Below are positions 23,328-34,100 of a DNA stretch of 64,000 nucleotides, piece by piece (within the stretch, counting starts at the first letter, position 1; every line of letters begins with the position of its first letter). The position numbers and the translations under genes were made by a program. Under the pieces are notes generated by a model. The model was not told where the DNA came from. It made no database searches and worked only from the letters and a program-made list of their open reading frames with translations. The stretch comes from Petrolisthes cinctipes (taxonomy: Eukaryota > Arthropoda > Malacostraca > Decapoda > Porcellanidae): positions 163,501-227,500 of the forward strand of contig JAWQEG010001346.1 of NCBI GenBank assembly GCA_033782935.1, read 5' to 3'.

Positions 23328-23820
23328 CTTGCTGGCACATTGGAAGCTACTGATTCCTCCTAACTATACCAAAAAACAGACGCCCTCAATGGTACAAATA
23401 AGGGATCTGTTTTGTGGCATAGTTTGGAGAAAGCAGAGACCTTCCAATTCACCAACAAACGAATTTCCCCTTAAGGACCCTGTGATTGAGTATGAGAGTT
23501 GGTGGCTTCCGATTCCTGCTGACCATGCCATGAAACGAGCTCCTTCCCTAATGATATGTTTTGTGGCAATATTTGAAGCACTCATTTACCTCCAATTTTT
23601 TTACTACATCACAGGGTCCCTTAAAGAAGGCAATTTGGTATCCCTCTTTAAGTGTATTCCAGTTAAGGGGATAATACACATTTGATAAATCTGAAGTAAA
23701 ATTTTCCTCCAATCTATTCCAAGCAAACAACAGAACACAATTATTTTTGTTCATCTGGTCCTGTTTCCTGGCATACTTTAGAGGAATCAAGGCACTCCAA
23801 TTTACCTAAAAGAAACTCTC
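23328..23820. repeat. cluster of three palindromic MITE copies (GGAGGAATCAG family)
   Basis: Copies at about 23328-23465, 23505-23630 and 23690-23820. The first is the best model: ctactgattcctcctaacta, then a central short loop, then gcatagtttggagaaagcag. The plus-strand 121-aa frame across them is a repeat artefact. Confidence 0.7.
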
Positions 23821-24207
23821 CCCTTAAGCTTTTTGCAAATTACAAGCTGCAGCCTTTGCCTATCCCTCAGCTCTGCTCACTGTGGACTGTGACACTAGCT
23901 GACATTAGACTTAAATTAATCTATCTATCCACTCATATATATTGCTCAGTGAGGATTTATCAGGCAGTGTGCCCATCAAGTTTAATAATAAACAACCAGG
24001 AACTGCCTCTCATTTATACTCTTTAGACAGTACAGTGCATCAGTTTCTCTTACACACCTTTTTATATGTGGCCATTTTGCTACTGTGTTGTGTAAGCCTG
24101 TATTATTTCAAGCAGTACAGTCAATAATACAAGACAATTATACAACAAACTACAGTATATACTAGTGTACATGTACCAGGCATTTGGTACTTAGATGGTA
24201 CAAGGGG

Positions 24208-24343
24208 CCATATTCAAGAACATTCATAGTGCATACAATGGCGTGGTATCGGTACGATGGCTCAATAGACAAACAACAGAGCCATCGTACCGGTACCAGC
24301 TCATCGTCAACACAACAGATGTTCTTGCATACGGACTATGGAA
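24208..24343. repeat. palindromic MITE with CGTACCGG arms, copy 1
   Basis: An inverted repeat centred near 24275: left caagaacattcatagtgc, ggtatcggtacgatggctc; right gagccatcgtaccggtacc, gatgttcttgcatac. Copies also occur at about 44.63 and 54.41 kb. Confidence 0.75.
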
Positions 24344-24894
24344 AGAGACAAATACAGTAAAAAGAATTAGGATCATGAAATGAAACATAAGCATAATAAA
24401 GGAGGGTGTACAGTAAACATATATGGCAGTACAGTAGAAATATTAATGTTTTGTCATCTATCCTCTCTGACAATGCACTGGGTGTCAAACTCACAGGATG
24501 AGTCAGTAATGTTATTCTACTTTGGTACCAATGTTAGGAGCATCAGGGTGGCATTATTAAACAAGGTAAAGGTTCCTTGTCGCTTAATTCGTACTACAAA
24601 ATAATACAAATCGAGCAACAAAAAGCCTTTTCCTCATTTAATAATACCACCCTCTGACTCTTGCTATCACAACAAGGATATAATGAATTCAAGTTATCAT
24701 TAGTTTATCTTGCATACATATATATTTTTTAATTTTACATTTGGCTGTAGACAGGAATAATCATTCACTCATCATTTAGTATATACTGGGTGGGAGACGA
24801 TATGTTGGGAGGCTACAGAGTCCTGCAAACCGTGTCACTAAACAGACCATCTACTGTGCTAGGTTTGTTTCAAATAAAATCACAGTCTAAAGTT

Positions 24895-25140
24895 CTGTTA
24901 CCTCTCTGGTATGATGATGAACTTTGAAAATAATGTTGCTGGGAATGAGATGTGATGGTATTTTCTGACAAGTTGTTTTCATGGTTAATGGTCAAACACA
25001 AGTAACATGGTTCAATCCCAAATGAAACATAATTGTTTTTTCTGTCAGTTGTTTAAATGGTTAATAGTCACACACTAATAACATGGTTCAATCCCAAATA
25101 CAATATCCTCAAAGTTCATCATTACACCAGAGCAGGGACA
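24895..25140. repeat. small element with inverted ends and internal direct repeat
   Basis: The outer parts gatgatgaactttgaaaata and its near-complement caaagttcatcattacac face each other. Inside, a ~60-bp block containing aacatggttcaatcccaaat is repeated directly twice. It could be a MITE. No ORF, and it is not a tRNA despite the GGTTCAATCCC phrase. Confidence 0.45.
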
Positions 25141-26600
25141 ACAACTGTACAGTGAGGAGGAATCAGTTGCCTCCAATTCACTGACATCCTACACAGATTA
25201 ATTTGTAATATTTGAATGGTGACCTGTACAAGACTACAAGTATCCTCCCACCTGTACAAGGCAGTTATTTATACAGTAGCATTAATATAAAAAACACAGG
25301 ACAAATTATAGATACGTATTGTTCCCAGGTCTCTGAGTTAAGTTAAAAGCTTACCTGTACAGGCTGTAATGTGCTGTTTAACATCCTGGCAATAATGCAC
25401 TGAGTCCCTGCTAAGTATTATGAGTTTACATACACCTTTTACAATCATACCAGCATTTATAAGTTGCACATAAGTACCTATAAGTACCTATAGTTGTGTA
25501 AATATTTGGTTTAATTTGTTTTGGATGGCATTACATTAACCAAAAAGGCTAAGAAATTAAATGAGGGAGTATATTATTTTTTGCCAGGTAAAAATAAAAA
25601 TTGGATTACTGTATACAGTTATCTTGTACAATCACCAAAGGCCTTGTTGCCATTCCTGTCACATGGTGACATTTGTTAAAGGTAATACAGTAGGCTCTTG
25701 ATATTATGTTGTGATATTTAGGTAAGCAGTATCGTACCCTTGGATGTAGGGAGGCAAAATATGGGAATAATAATTACAACTGGTAATAATAACTTGCTAT
25801 AGACCATTAGTGCATTTAGTTACAGTAATTGTAATATAATGATACATTCAAACTTGGAGTTTTATCAGAAATAGAATGCTAACTATAATTAACTGACCAT
25901 GCTATTGCCATCTAAGGCTCTAAGCCCTTTTTTCTGAGATCACTTATGTACAGTGCAGTACTATAATTGAAGAAATATCAAGTACAGTAAAGATAAGACC
26001 CATAATAGTAGTACAGTACAGTATTAATAATAGAAGCCCTATTATTGGCCCCATGGCAGAGTGAGGTTATGGAGATAATAGTAAGTACAACAGCATTCAG
26101 CTCCTAAAGTAACTGTCTGTCTGTCTGACTGTCACCGCTCACACTAATTATCACTCTTCAATATAACTAGGGATCACATGGAGGAGGAAACACACACCAT
26201 TACAGTCACTAGTTATTTACAATAATCACACAAATGGCCCTACAAAAACAAATATACAGATGGCTAAGAGTTGCTTTGGTTTTGTTTTCTCGGATATAGA
26301 ATAGAGTTTGATACTATGTGACGTGATGGGACCACTGAAGTCCCTGGAAGGTCATTGGGATATATGACACTTTTGAAATATAGATAACAACACACACCAA
26401 GTTGACCTCTTTCCTGTAGAACCAGTTATTGAGGCAAAAAGGGTACAGTCTTAGACAAGTTTGGCATCAAAGAGTTCAGTATTTTTATCTTTTTCCATTA
26501 CAGAATTATAAGCTTCTAGGATTCTTCTCAAGACATAAATAATAAACGAGTAGGTTGACCTGAATGGTTGAAAAGAGGTAGATAGAAAACTGCACTGAGC
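25140..26600. other. non-coding stretch
   Basis: AT-rich, with scattered GTACAGTA-type short motifs. I see no exon, RNA gene or clear repeat. Confidence 0.4.
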
Positions 26601-26609
26601 CTAGAAGAC

Positions 26610-26730
26610 CTTATAGCACAAAGGAGGAGTAGATGGGAAGGACAGCAAGCATGAAAGAAGAGAAGGAAAGGTCAATTGATGGATTGGGAGAAAAAAAAAA
26701 AAAAAAAAAAAAAACTCGGGACCAAAGGCC
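26610..26730 (+). repeat. SINE-like dispersed repeat fragment with A-rich insert
   Basis: ggacagcaagcatgaaagaa, gaaggaaaggtcaattgatg, then a run of about 24 A, then gggaccaaaggcctga. Same family as at 44.75 and 51.15 kb. Confidence 0.6.
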
Positions 26731-26900
26731 TGAATGGTTGATATGCAATAAATATCTGTAAGTCCTGAAATATATTTTTCCAATACCAGTAATCTTAACG
26801 TTATTCTGGTAAACGTCATTGCAACACATACCATACACAGTAAACAGTTATAGGTTACAACTTTCTTCACTTCTGCTTTCTCCATATGTACAACAAGGAT

Positions 26901-27170
26901 CTATCTATCTATAGCTCTGACGCCTCGTTCCCTCCGGGAACTCCCCCCAAGGGGGTGGCCACGGCAGAAGTGCCTCCAGTTCTCCCTGTTCCAACACTCC
27001 CTCCTTACTTGGTCAAGCCCTCCTCTTCCCCTCATGTTTCTCTCCTTTACATACTCTTCCACTCTGTTCTGCCATCTGACCGGAGGTCTGCCTCTCACAC
27101 CAGGTCCTACAACTTCACTTCCATACACCTTCTTTACAAACTCCTCACCTTGCATTCTCTCCATGCATGT
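26901..27170 (-). pseudogene. displaced C-terminal end of the retrotransposon ORF
   Basis: This frame holds the normal end of such polyproteins: ERMQGEEFVKKVYGSEV, RGRPPVRWQNRVEEYVKERN, and a final Cys/His-bearing ECWNRENWRHFCRGHPLGG. It belongs to the 1018-aa ORF but is shifted by one base relative to it. Confidence 0.8.
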
Positions 27171-30100
27171 CCAAACCATCTCAATGTATCACGCTTCACT
27201 CTCTCAACCACTCCACATTCAATACCAATTGCTTTCTCACTCATACCACACCTCTCATATACACTCTCATTACTTTCTCCATCCCACCTTGTAAGTCCAC
27301 ATGCTCCTCTCAAGTAACTCATTTCCACAGCACCTATTCTAGACTGATGCGCCCTACTCCATGTCCATGTCTCCGACGCATATGTCAGTGTTGGCAGGAT
27401 TATACTGTTTCGTAGTCCCATTTTCACTTCCATACTCACACTTCTACCCTTCATAATCCTCCCCAGTGATCCTATGACCTGTCTACCCCTCATTGCTCTC
27501 TCCCTAATTTCTCCTTCCATACTCCCATGTTTACACATAACTGTACCCAGGTACTTAAACTCCTTCACTTCCTCCATCCTCTCACCCCTCAGAGTTATCT
27601 CACACTCCGTCCCAGTTGGTACTCCCACTCTGTAAGGTGTAGCAAAGTCAATCACTTCAGTTTCTGCTCTCTCAAATACCATCACTTTACTTTTACCAAC
27701 ATTCACCTTCAGTTTCCTTCGTTTACACACAGACTGAAATTCGTCCACCACTCTCTGTAACTCCCTTTCACTCTCAGCCATCAACACAGTGTCATCCGCA
27801 AATAAACTTGCTGCCAAGGACCAATTTGCTTCATTCAGCCTCAGTTTCACCCCCAGACCATTCACTTTGGCTTTCATCTCTCTCATACAACCATCCATAT
27901 ATATATTGAACAGCCACGGTGACATAACACATCCCTGTCTCAGCCCTACACCAATATTAAAACTCTCACTTAGATCACCCTCTACCCGTACACATGCTTT
28001 TGCACCTGCATAGAAGGCCTCAATACCCTTCAGCAAAGACACCCCAACACCATAAATTCTTAACACCTCTGACATAGCTTTCCTATCAACCCTATCATAT
28101 GCCTTCTCCAAGTCCATGAAGGCAGCATACAACTTCCTACCCTTCCCAATATATTTCTCCACTATTGATTTTAATGCAAATATCTGGTCCACACATCCTC
28201 TACCCTTTCTGAACCCTCCCTGCTCCTCACTAACTTTATTCCCTGTTACTTCAACCAGTCTTTCAGTAAGAACCTTCCCATACACCTTCCCCGGTACACT
28301 AAGGAGGCTTATTCCCCTATAGCTACCACACTCCTCCTTACTTCCCTTCCCCTTATACAACGGTACAATTATGGCTCTCCTCCAATCCTCTGGCACCTCT
28401 CCCTGCCTCCAAGCCAATGTGCATATAAGCAACATCCACTCCACCACTACCTCCCCCCCACACTTTAACATTTCAGCAGTTATCCCATCCACCCCCGGTG
28501 CCTTTCCCATCTTCAACTTTCCTATTGCTTTCCTAACCTCTTCTCTTCCTAAATCTCCCTGTACACCCTGTCGTCTACCACCTGCCTCCATCCCCATGCA
28601 TGTCACCACCGCCTCCCCTCCCGTCCCCCCATTCATCAGACCATCAAAATGCCTCTTCCACACTTCTTTCACTTCCTCCCTTCCACTCACAGTAACTCCA
28701 TCTTCTCTCTTCATTCTCACGCTACCAGACTTTCCTTCTCCTCTTTCTCTTTTAACCTCCTTCCAGAATAATTTCTTGTTTTCTTTAAACTTTTCACTCA
28801 GTTTCATGCCAAACTCCTCATCCACTCTCCTTTTACTCTCACTCACCATCCTCTTCACTTGTCTCTTACATACATTGTATTCTCTCTTCCACCTCTCTTT
28901 CACTTCCCCTGACACATTCCTCTGTAATGTTCTCCTATACGCCTTCCTTTTCTTCTCTACAGCATCTTTCACTTCATCTGACCACCAAGCACTCCCTTTC
29001 TTGCACCTCTTCTGTGTCTTATATCCGACTACCTCTGCTGCTGTTCTCATTACTATTGCCTTAAACACTTCATATACCTCATTCACTCCCACTCCCTCTC
29101 CCATACTCAGCCTAGCATCCTCCAGCACCTCACCCACCCTCCTCTTGTATACCTCTCTGTACTCACTTTCATTCAATCTTCCGCTTGCCACCTCCCTCTT
29201 GTTCCCCCCTCTATCCTTCCTACCATACTCCCATTTTGCCCTGACTCTAATCCTTGCCAACACCGCATAGTGGTCAGAGCACTGAAACATTCCTCTCACC
29301 ACTCTAGCATCCATCACATCTTTCCTTAACCTTTCATCCACAGCTATGTAATCTATCAAACTCATTTGCTCACCCCTCTCATCCCTCCTCTTCCACGTGT
29401 ACCTGTGTATCAGTCTGTGCTCGAAGCAGGTGTTGGCGAGGAACAACCCTGCCTCGGCACACACATCCACCAGGCACTCACCATTCTCATTTATCCCATT
29501 CACACCCCACTTGCCAACTACATTTCCTCTTCTCTCATTCCCTACCTTCCCATTCATGTCTCCTATCAACACTATCCTCCTCCCACTCTCAAACTTTCTT
29601 AGACATTCATTCATTTCATCCCAGAACTCTTTCATTTTTTCCTTTCCCACTTTGGTCTGCGCGTTCACCGGAGCATACGCACAGACCCATGCATATTTCA
29701 CAATACCAATCTTACCAGTCAACCATACTATTCTTGTTCCCTTCCTTCCATACCCATCTATTCCTTTCCACACTCTCCCAGACACCACCAATGCACACCC
29801 TTCCTTTCCTCTCCCTTTACTTTTTTCATCCATACCAGTCCATACCACGCCTCCTTCTATTCCTTCCCACAACACACTCTTCCCTCCATCCCCACTCTCT
29901 TCCACCCCCCATCCTTTCACATGCGTCTCTGTTATCCCACACACATCTATTCTACTTCTTCTGCAACACTCCACTATCTCTTTCCTTTTCACCTCATTCA
30001 CCATTCCATTCACATTGATTCCAACCACCCTCAAGTATTCATCCCCTTTCCTGCCCCCCACAGGGCAGACTGGAGACCCCTCCCCGCCACTAGCCGCAGC

Positions 30101-30190
30101 CGTCCGTCCCCCTGTTGGGGGGCCGCTGGTGGCTGGCAAGGCCAACGCAGCGCTCATTCCCGGAGGGACACGGGCCATCAACATTGTCAA
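27134..30190 (-). CDS. retrotransposon endonuclease-reverse transcriptase ORF, 1018 aa, frameshifted near its C-terminus
   Basis: An apurinic-type endonuclease domain comes first (residues about 50-330): INVNGMVNE, GITETHVKGW, LIGDMNGKVG, LIDYIAVDERL and the catalytic SDHYAVLAR. A basic linker of about 120 residues follows. Then reverse transcriptase (about 540-830): APGVDGITAEML, AIIVPLYKGKG, YRGISLLS, QGGFRKGRGCVDQI, MDLEKAYDRVD, GLRQGCVMSPWLFNIYMD, and the active site FADDTVLMAES. The tail WFGH is cut by a 1-nt frame change near 27165; the continuation ERMQGEEFVKKVYG...GRPPVRWQNRV lies in another frame down to 26905. The two catalytic domains look intact, so the break may be recent or a sequencing error. 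The clade (RTE/CR1/Jockey-like) is not settled. Confidence 0.9.
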   Translation of the reverse strand: MTMLMARVPPGMSAALALPATSGPPTGGRTAAASGGEGSPVCPVGGRKGDEYLRVVGINVNGMVNEVKRKEIVECCRRSRIDVCGITETHVKGWGVEESGDGGKSVLWEGIEGGVVWTGMDEKSKGRGKEGCALVVSGRVWKGIDGYGRKGTRIVWLTGKIGIVKYAWVCAYAPVNAQTKVGKEKMKEFWDEMNECLRKFESGRRIVLIGDMNGKVGNERRGNVVGKWGVNGINENGECLVDVCAEAGLFLANTCFEHRLIHRYTWKRRDERGEQMSLIDYIAVDERLRKDVMDARVVRGMFQCSDHYAVLARIRVRAKWEYGRKDRGGNKREVASGRLNESEYREVYKRRVGEVLEDARLSMGEGVGVNEVYEVFKAIVMRTAAEVVGYKTQKRCKKGSAWWSDEVKDAVEKKRKAYRRTLQRNVSGEVKERWKREYNVCKRQVKRMVSESKRRVDEEFGMKLSEKFKENKKLFWKEVKRERGEGKSGSVRMKREDGVTVSGREEVKEVWKRHFDGLMNGGTGGEAVVTCMGMEAGGRRQGVQGDLGREEVRKAIGKLKMGKAPGVDGITAEMLKCGGEVVVEWMLLICTLAWRQGEVPEDWRRAIIVPLYKGKGSKEECGSYRGISLLSVPGKVYGKVLTERLVEVTGNKVSEEQGGFRKGRGCVDQIFALKSIVEKYIGKGRKLYAAFMDLEKAYDRVDRKAMSEVLRIYGVGVSLLKGIEAFYAGAKACVRVEGDLSESFNIGVGLRQGCVMSPWLFNIYMDGCMREMKAKVNGLGVKLRLNEANWSLAASLFADDTVLMAESERELQRVVDEFQSVCKRRKLKVNVGKSKVMVFERAETEVIDFATPYRVGVPTGTECEITLRGERMEEVKEFKYLGTVMCKHGSMEGEIRERAMRGRQVIGSLGRIMKGRSVSMEVKMGLRNSIILPTLTYASETWTWSRAHQSRIGAVEMSYLRGACGLTRWDGESNESVYERCGMSEKAIGIECGVVERVKRDTLRWFGHAWRECKVRSL

Positions 30191-30489
30191 GAACTTAAAA
30201 ACACCACAATAATAAAAAAAAGAGAATTACATAAAAACACTTAACCTATATGTGGGGGAACCTAATGTGCCCCCACACCGCCTCCCCCTTTGGCTTCACC
30301 TCCAGCCTTTTAAAATAAAATCGACTAAAAACAGGGAGGTGTCCCCCGAGGTTACCACGTGGAGGCGGGGTGAGACTTACCTACCCCTCCTGAGGAAAGG
30401 TAGGTCACCGAGGTGCTTTTAAAAACTTCCCAATGTTTAACAGTAGCCAGTACGCAATGGCCGCACCTCTGAACCCCATTGGTTACGAT

Positions 30490-31177
30490 ATTGCCACTGC
30501 GCAAAGGATACCGGTAATATATCAACAGCATTCAATAACTCGCTTTGTTTTGAATTATTTATCTAAATAATCACATCTACAACCATGTACATGTACTGTA
30601 CTGGACACATATATCAATATAAAATTATTTACAGTCAATGTAAATGTTTTAACATTTGTCTTCACACATTAAAATTTCTGAGAAGCTTTTCATTATCACC
30701 TCTCCAAGTATAATTTATTATTTTTTCACCTCTTTCAGAGGTTTTATTTCTGCTATATAATTTAATACTCAATTACGATGAAGGGAATTCAGCATCCAGG
30801 CAGGGTCAAGCTGTTGAAAAGTCCATCGACTTGAGTCTTTGTGAGGTGACTGGTAAGTTTTCAACGTCATAGCACTACATCAAAACTGACCACCTACTCC
30901 TAACTACTCCAGGTGTGGTAACCCACTCTTGGGCCCGTACATTAGGAGATGTACTAGATAAATCTGCCTTGGATCACTGCTATTCATGTATATATGCCTT
31001 TTTTCATCCTTCAAGTGGCCATAATAAAAATTTAAATAATCTGGGGTTACACAATGATCAATGACCAATACAAAAGCACTGTATATCTATAGAACCTATA
31101 CAGTAGTATGTCATACCAGTTCACAACTTCTCCTGGGAACAGCCCTGAATCCTGTCTCCAATTTCACTCCAGAAGTC
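30490..31177. other. spacer with likely 3' UTR of the ZNF839-like gene
   Basis: No gene. AATAAA on the minus strand occurs near 30713 and 30748, about 430-460 nt past the stop; either could be the poly(A) signal. Confidence 0.35.
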
Positions 31178-34100
31178 TTATCTCTTGAGCAGCTCCTCGA
31201 ACTCACTGCTAGTCAGCCCTGAGACTGTACTGAAGTTGAGCTGACTAGTGGGTGTCTCAGGTGTGATAGTGTCCCTATGTCCTTGGTCCCCACCTTGGCC
31301 CAACATACCTGGTCCCAGCTTGTTACTTCCCTCATCTCCACTTGACAGCGGCTGGGTTATCACGGAAGAGACGCAGGGAAAGTCATTTGAACTGGAGTCG
31401 AGGGCGCCAGAGAATGTCAACAGTGGCATTGAGGGTCCCACTGATGACTGGCTGGTGTCAAGAGAGGGTGAAGGGTGAGGGTTAAGATTGTGGTGTTCTA
31501 CTAGTCCCTGAGTGTGAGGCTGAGAAGTGAGAAGGTGATGGTGTTGGTGATGATGGTGGTGATGCCCAGGGCCCTGTGGAGCCATCATCTGGCCCTGGTA
31601 GTCAGTGTGGCTGAGGTTACCGTCTTGATGGTGGTTCTGGGTGATACCAACTGTTGCCTCCTGGAGCTTGAACAACATTTCACTCAGGTCAGTTGTGTCC
31701 CCTGAGGAGTCAAGGAGTTTTGGGGCATCGCAGGTGTCCCTACTGTCGCCTCCGGCCCCCACCACCATCCCAGTCCCCTCACTCAGCAGTCTTGGCAAGT
31801 CCTCAGCAGTGATGTCCAGGTCTCCCAAGGGCATTGTGTTGACCTGGGACATGGTGGAGGTGGAGATGATAGAGGTATCCATGTTGGAAAGTGGGATACA
31901 CGAAGACATGATTGAACCGCAAGACGAAATGTTTGAATTATTTGGTGGTATCTCTGTGGTGCCGGTAGATATGCTGCCTGAGTTGAGGGAAGGCAAGCAT
32001 GTGGTTATCCCAGAATTACAAGTGGTTATGCCAGTGGTGTTACAAGACAACCCACCAGAATTACAGGACGATATGATTGAGTCAACAGAAGGCATGCCAG
32101 TGTTGTCATGTGTAGGGAAGTGAGGTAGATTCGTGGTGGATATGTTAGCAGTGGCAGTACTAGGGCCGCCACTGGTGAGGCAAGGCAAGACGTGTGTGGC
32201 GGTGGTGGTGAGAGTGGTGGTGTGTGTCATCAGTCCTTCTGTTTCCAAGGTGGGGAGGGTGAAGGGGGAAACGGAGGGGCCGGTGGTGTGCATCTTGGGG
32301 TGTGTGCCGTCAGAGATGAGGCTAGTGGTGGATGGGATGGGACTCGGGAGTTGACTAGGGGTGAGACTGGGCTCTGAAGACATCTGGGTCTGGAGATTGT
32401 TATACGAGGAGGGGAGTACCAGGCTGCGAGTGGCCTGCTCCAAGATCTTCCCCACGCTATCGCTCTCCTCGCTGTTCTTGTTGTCTGGGAATACCGTAGT
32501 ATCCATAGCCAGTCCTGTAATATGTACATCCTCACCTCTGCCTCCACTCTGCACCACCACATTGCCCAACACCTGTCTAACACTTCCACCAAGTATACTT
32601 TGGTTGACGATGGTATCTACACAGGTGGTATCCAAGCCTTCCAGCTTGTTGTCTGTCTGGAATCTCTTTGGTGAGATGCTATCCCTGGCACACTCATCCT
32701 CATCCAGTGGTCGCTTCATCTGTGGAAGATTGATGGCAGATGTGGACTCATGCCTGAGGTCTGTAACTCCTCCTCTGGTGTCCTGGGTGGAGGGGTGGGG
32801 CTGGGGTGAGAGGGGGGCTGGGATGGGGCTGGAAGTACGTTGGTAGTTTTGGCGCTGGTTGTATATTCCTTGTGATACACCCAATAATCGTGCCACCAAT
32901 TCACTCACCTGAAAATGGCAGAAAATGTGGTTACCATCTAAAATCATGGTAATTAATTACATATCGGTGTGCAATTTACAGTCATCATTATCAATACTGT
33001 ACTGTACCTCTTTTCCCTTTTATCAACAAGTGGGGGGCTCCAAAGCCAGGGATAGAATAATTAAATCAGAAGTAAACAGTGGGACAAATAAACACACATA
33101 AAATTCTCGGCTACCCTCCCACATACGTTCTTGTATCTGTGCCCAAAGTCCCTTCTTTTAGCCTTCGTAAATGGAGCTATTCCATGTACAAATTCTTTTG
33201 CTTTATCCATTCCTAATCCATGCTTTCATACACATTTACTCCCCACATCATGATTCGTCGTCAAATGAAATTCACTCCCGCCCCAAGTACAATACTGTAT
33301 CACTATCTATAAACAACTAGAGAAAAATTTATCCTGATCAAACATCTGTAGCTTTACATTATAATTGCCATCATTGGCAATATTTTAAATGTGATCCTTC
33401 AAGTGATATATTTTTTCTCTTGAAGAAGCAGTAGCAACAAGCTGTGAATAAAGATACCTCATGTGGTGTCCATTTCATACAATCTGTCAATGCAATCTAT
33501 GTTATATGTATAAGGCATTGAGGAAAATATTTTGTCATACCCAACCTGCCACTGAATAAAATTTATCACTTACCTCAACAACACCACCATCATCATGACT
33601 GGAAGCTACACCGTTACCGCTGCTGATGCTTCCAGATGGGCCCACATTGTCAGGCTGAGAATTTGTGACCTGTGTGTCTGTGGGTGATATGATCCCTCTG
33701 TTCCTCAACTTATCATCAGTGACTGTGGTGGGTTCTTTGCTGCTGTCTTCCTTGGTGTTGTTGTGCAAATGTTCTACTTGTTGTCCAATGCACGAGTTTG
33801 CATTCAGGTGGTGGCCGGGTTTGCTTTCCTCACTCTCTATGGTGACGATGCGGTGTGTGTGCTGTTCTGTTTCCAAGGCAATGTGGCTCTGAGTTGGAGC
33901 CAAGGTCATATGGCCTGGAGGGAGGCTATTGTGACCTGGATCATTTCCTAAAGATATAGTTCTATTGTACTCACCACATGCAGTCCTTACATCACCATCA
34001 ATGGCAGCATTCTGATTTGTAACTGTTCCCTGCGAGGAAATGTTGTGCACTGTTTCTGCCATTCCCAAAGGAGTTATACGTCCTCCTGTTTCTCTCCTCA

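Larger units (their letters stand above)
26885..30480 (-). mobile_element. near-full-length non-LTR retrotransposon (EN-RT type)
   Basis: On the minus strand the element holds a 5' UTR (about 30480-30191), one long ORF and a short 3' end finishing in a GATA microsatellite (ctatagatagatagatcc, about 26901-26918). It lies beyond the 3' end of the ZNF839-like gene, in the same orientation. The 5' boundary is a guess from base composition; no target-site duplication could be fixed. A fragment of the same family lies at 6.42-6.61 kb. Confidence 0.8.

Noticed and set aside
23320..23685. 121-aa plus-strand ORF
   Set aside because: Made of two palindromic MITE copies.
25013..25030. GGTTCAATCCC phrase suggesting a tRNA T-arm
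   Set aside because: No matching acceptor, D or anticodon arms around it, and the phrase is duplicated within a repeat. I found no convincing tRNA or rRNA anywhere in the window.
28371..30212. Plus-strand ORFs of 271-299 aa rich in Ser/Pro/Leu
   Set aside because: Antisense of the purine-rich retrotransposon ORF.
31248..32846. Plus-strand ORFs opposite the last ZNF839-like exon
   Set aside because: Antisense shadows; the minus frame joins in phase to upstream exons.
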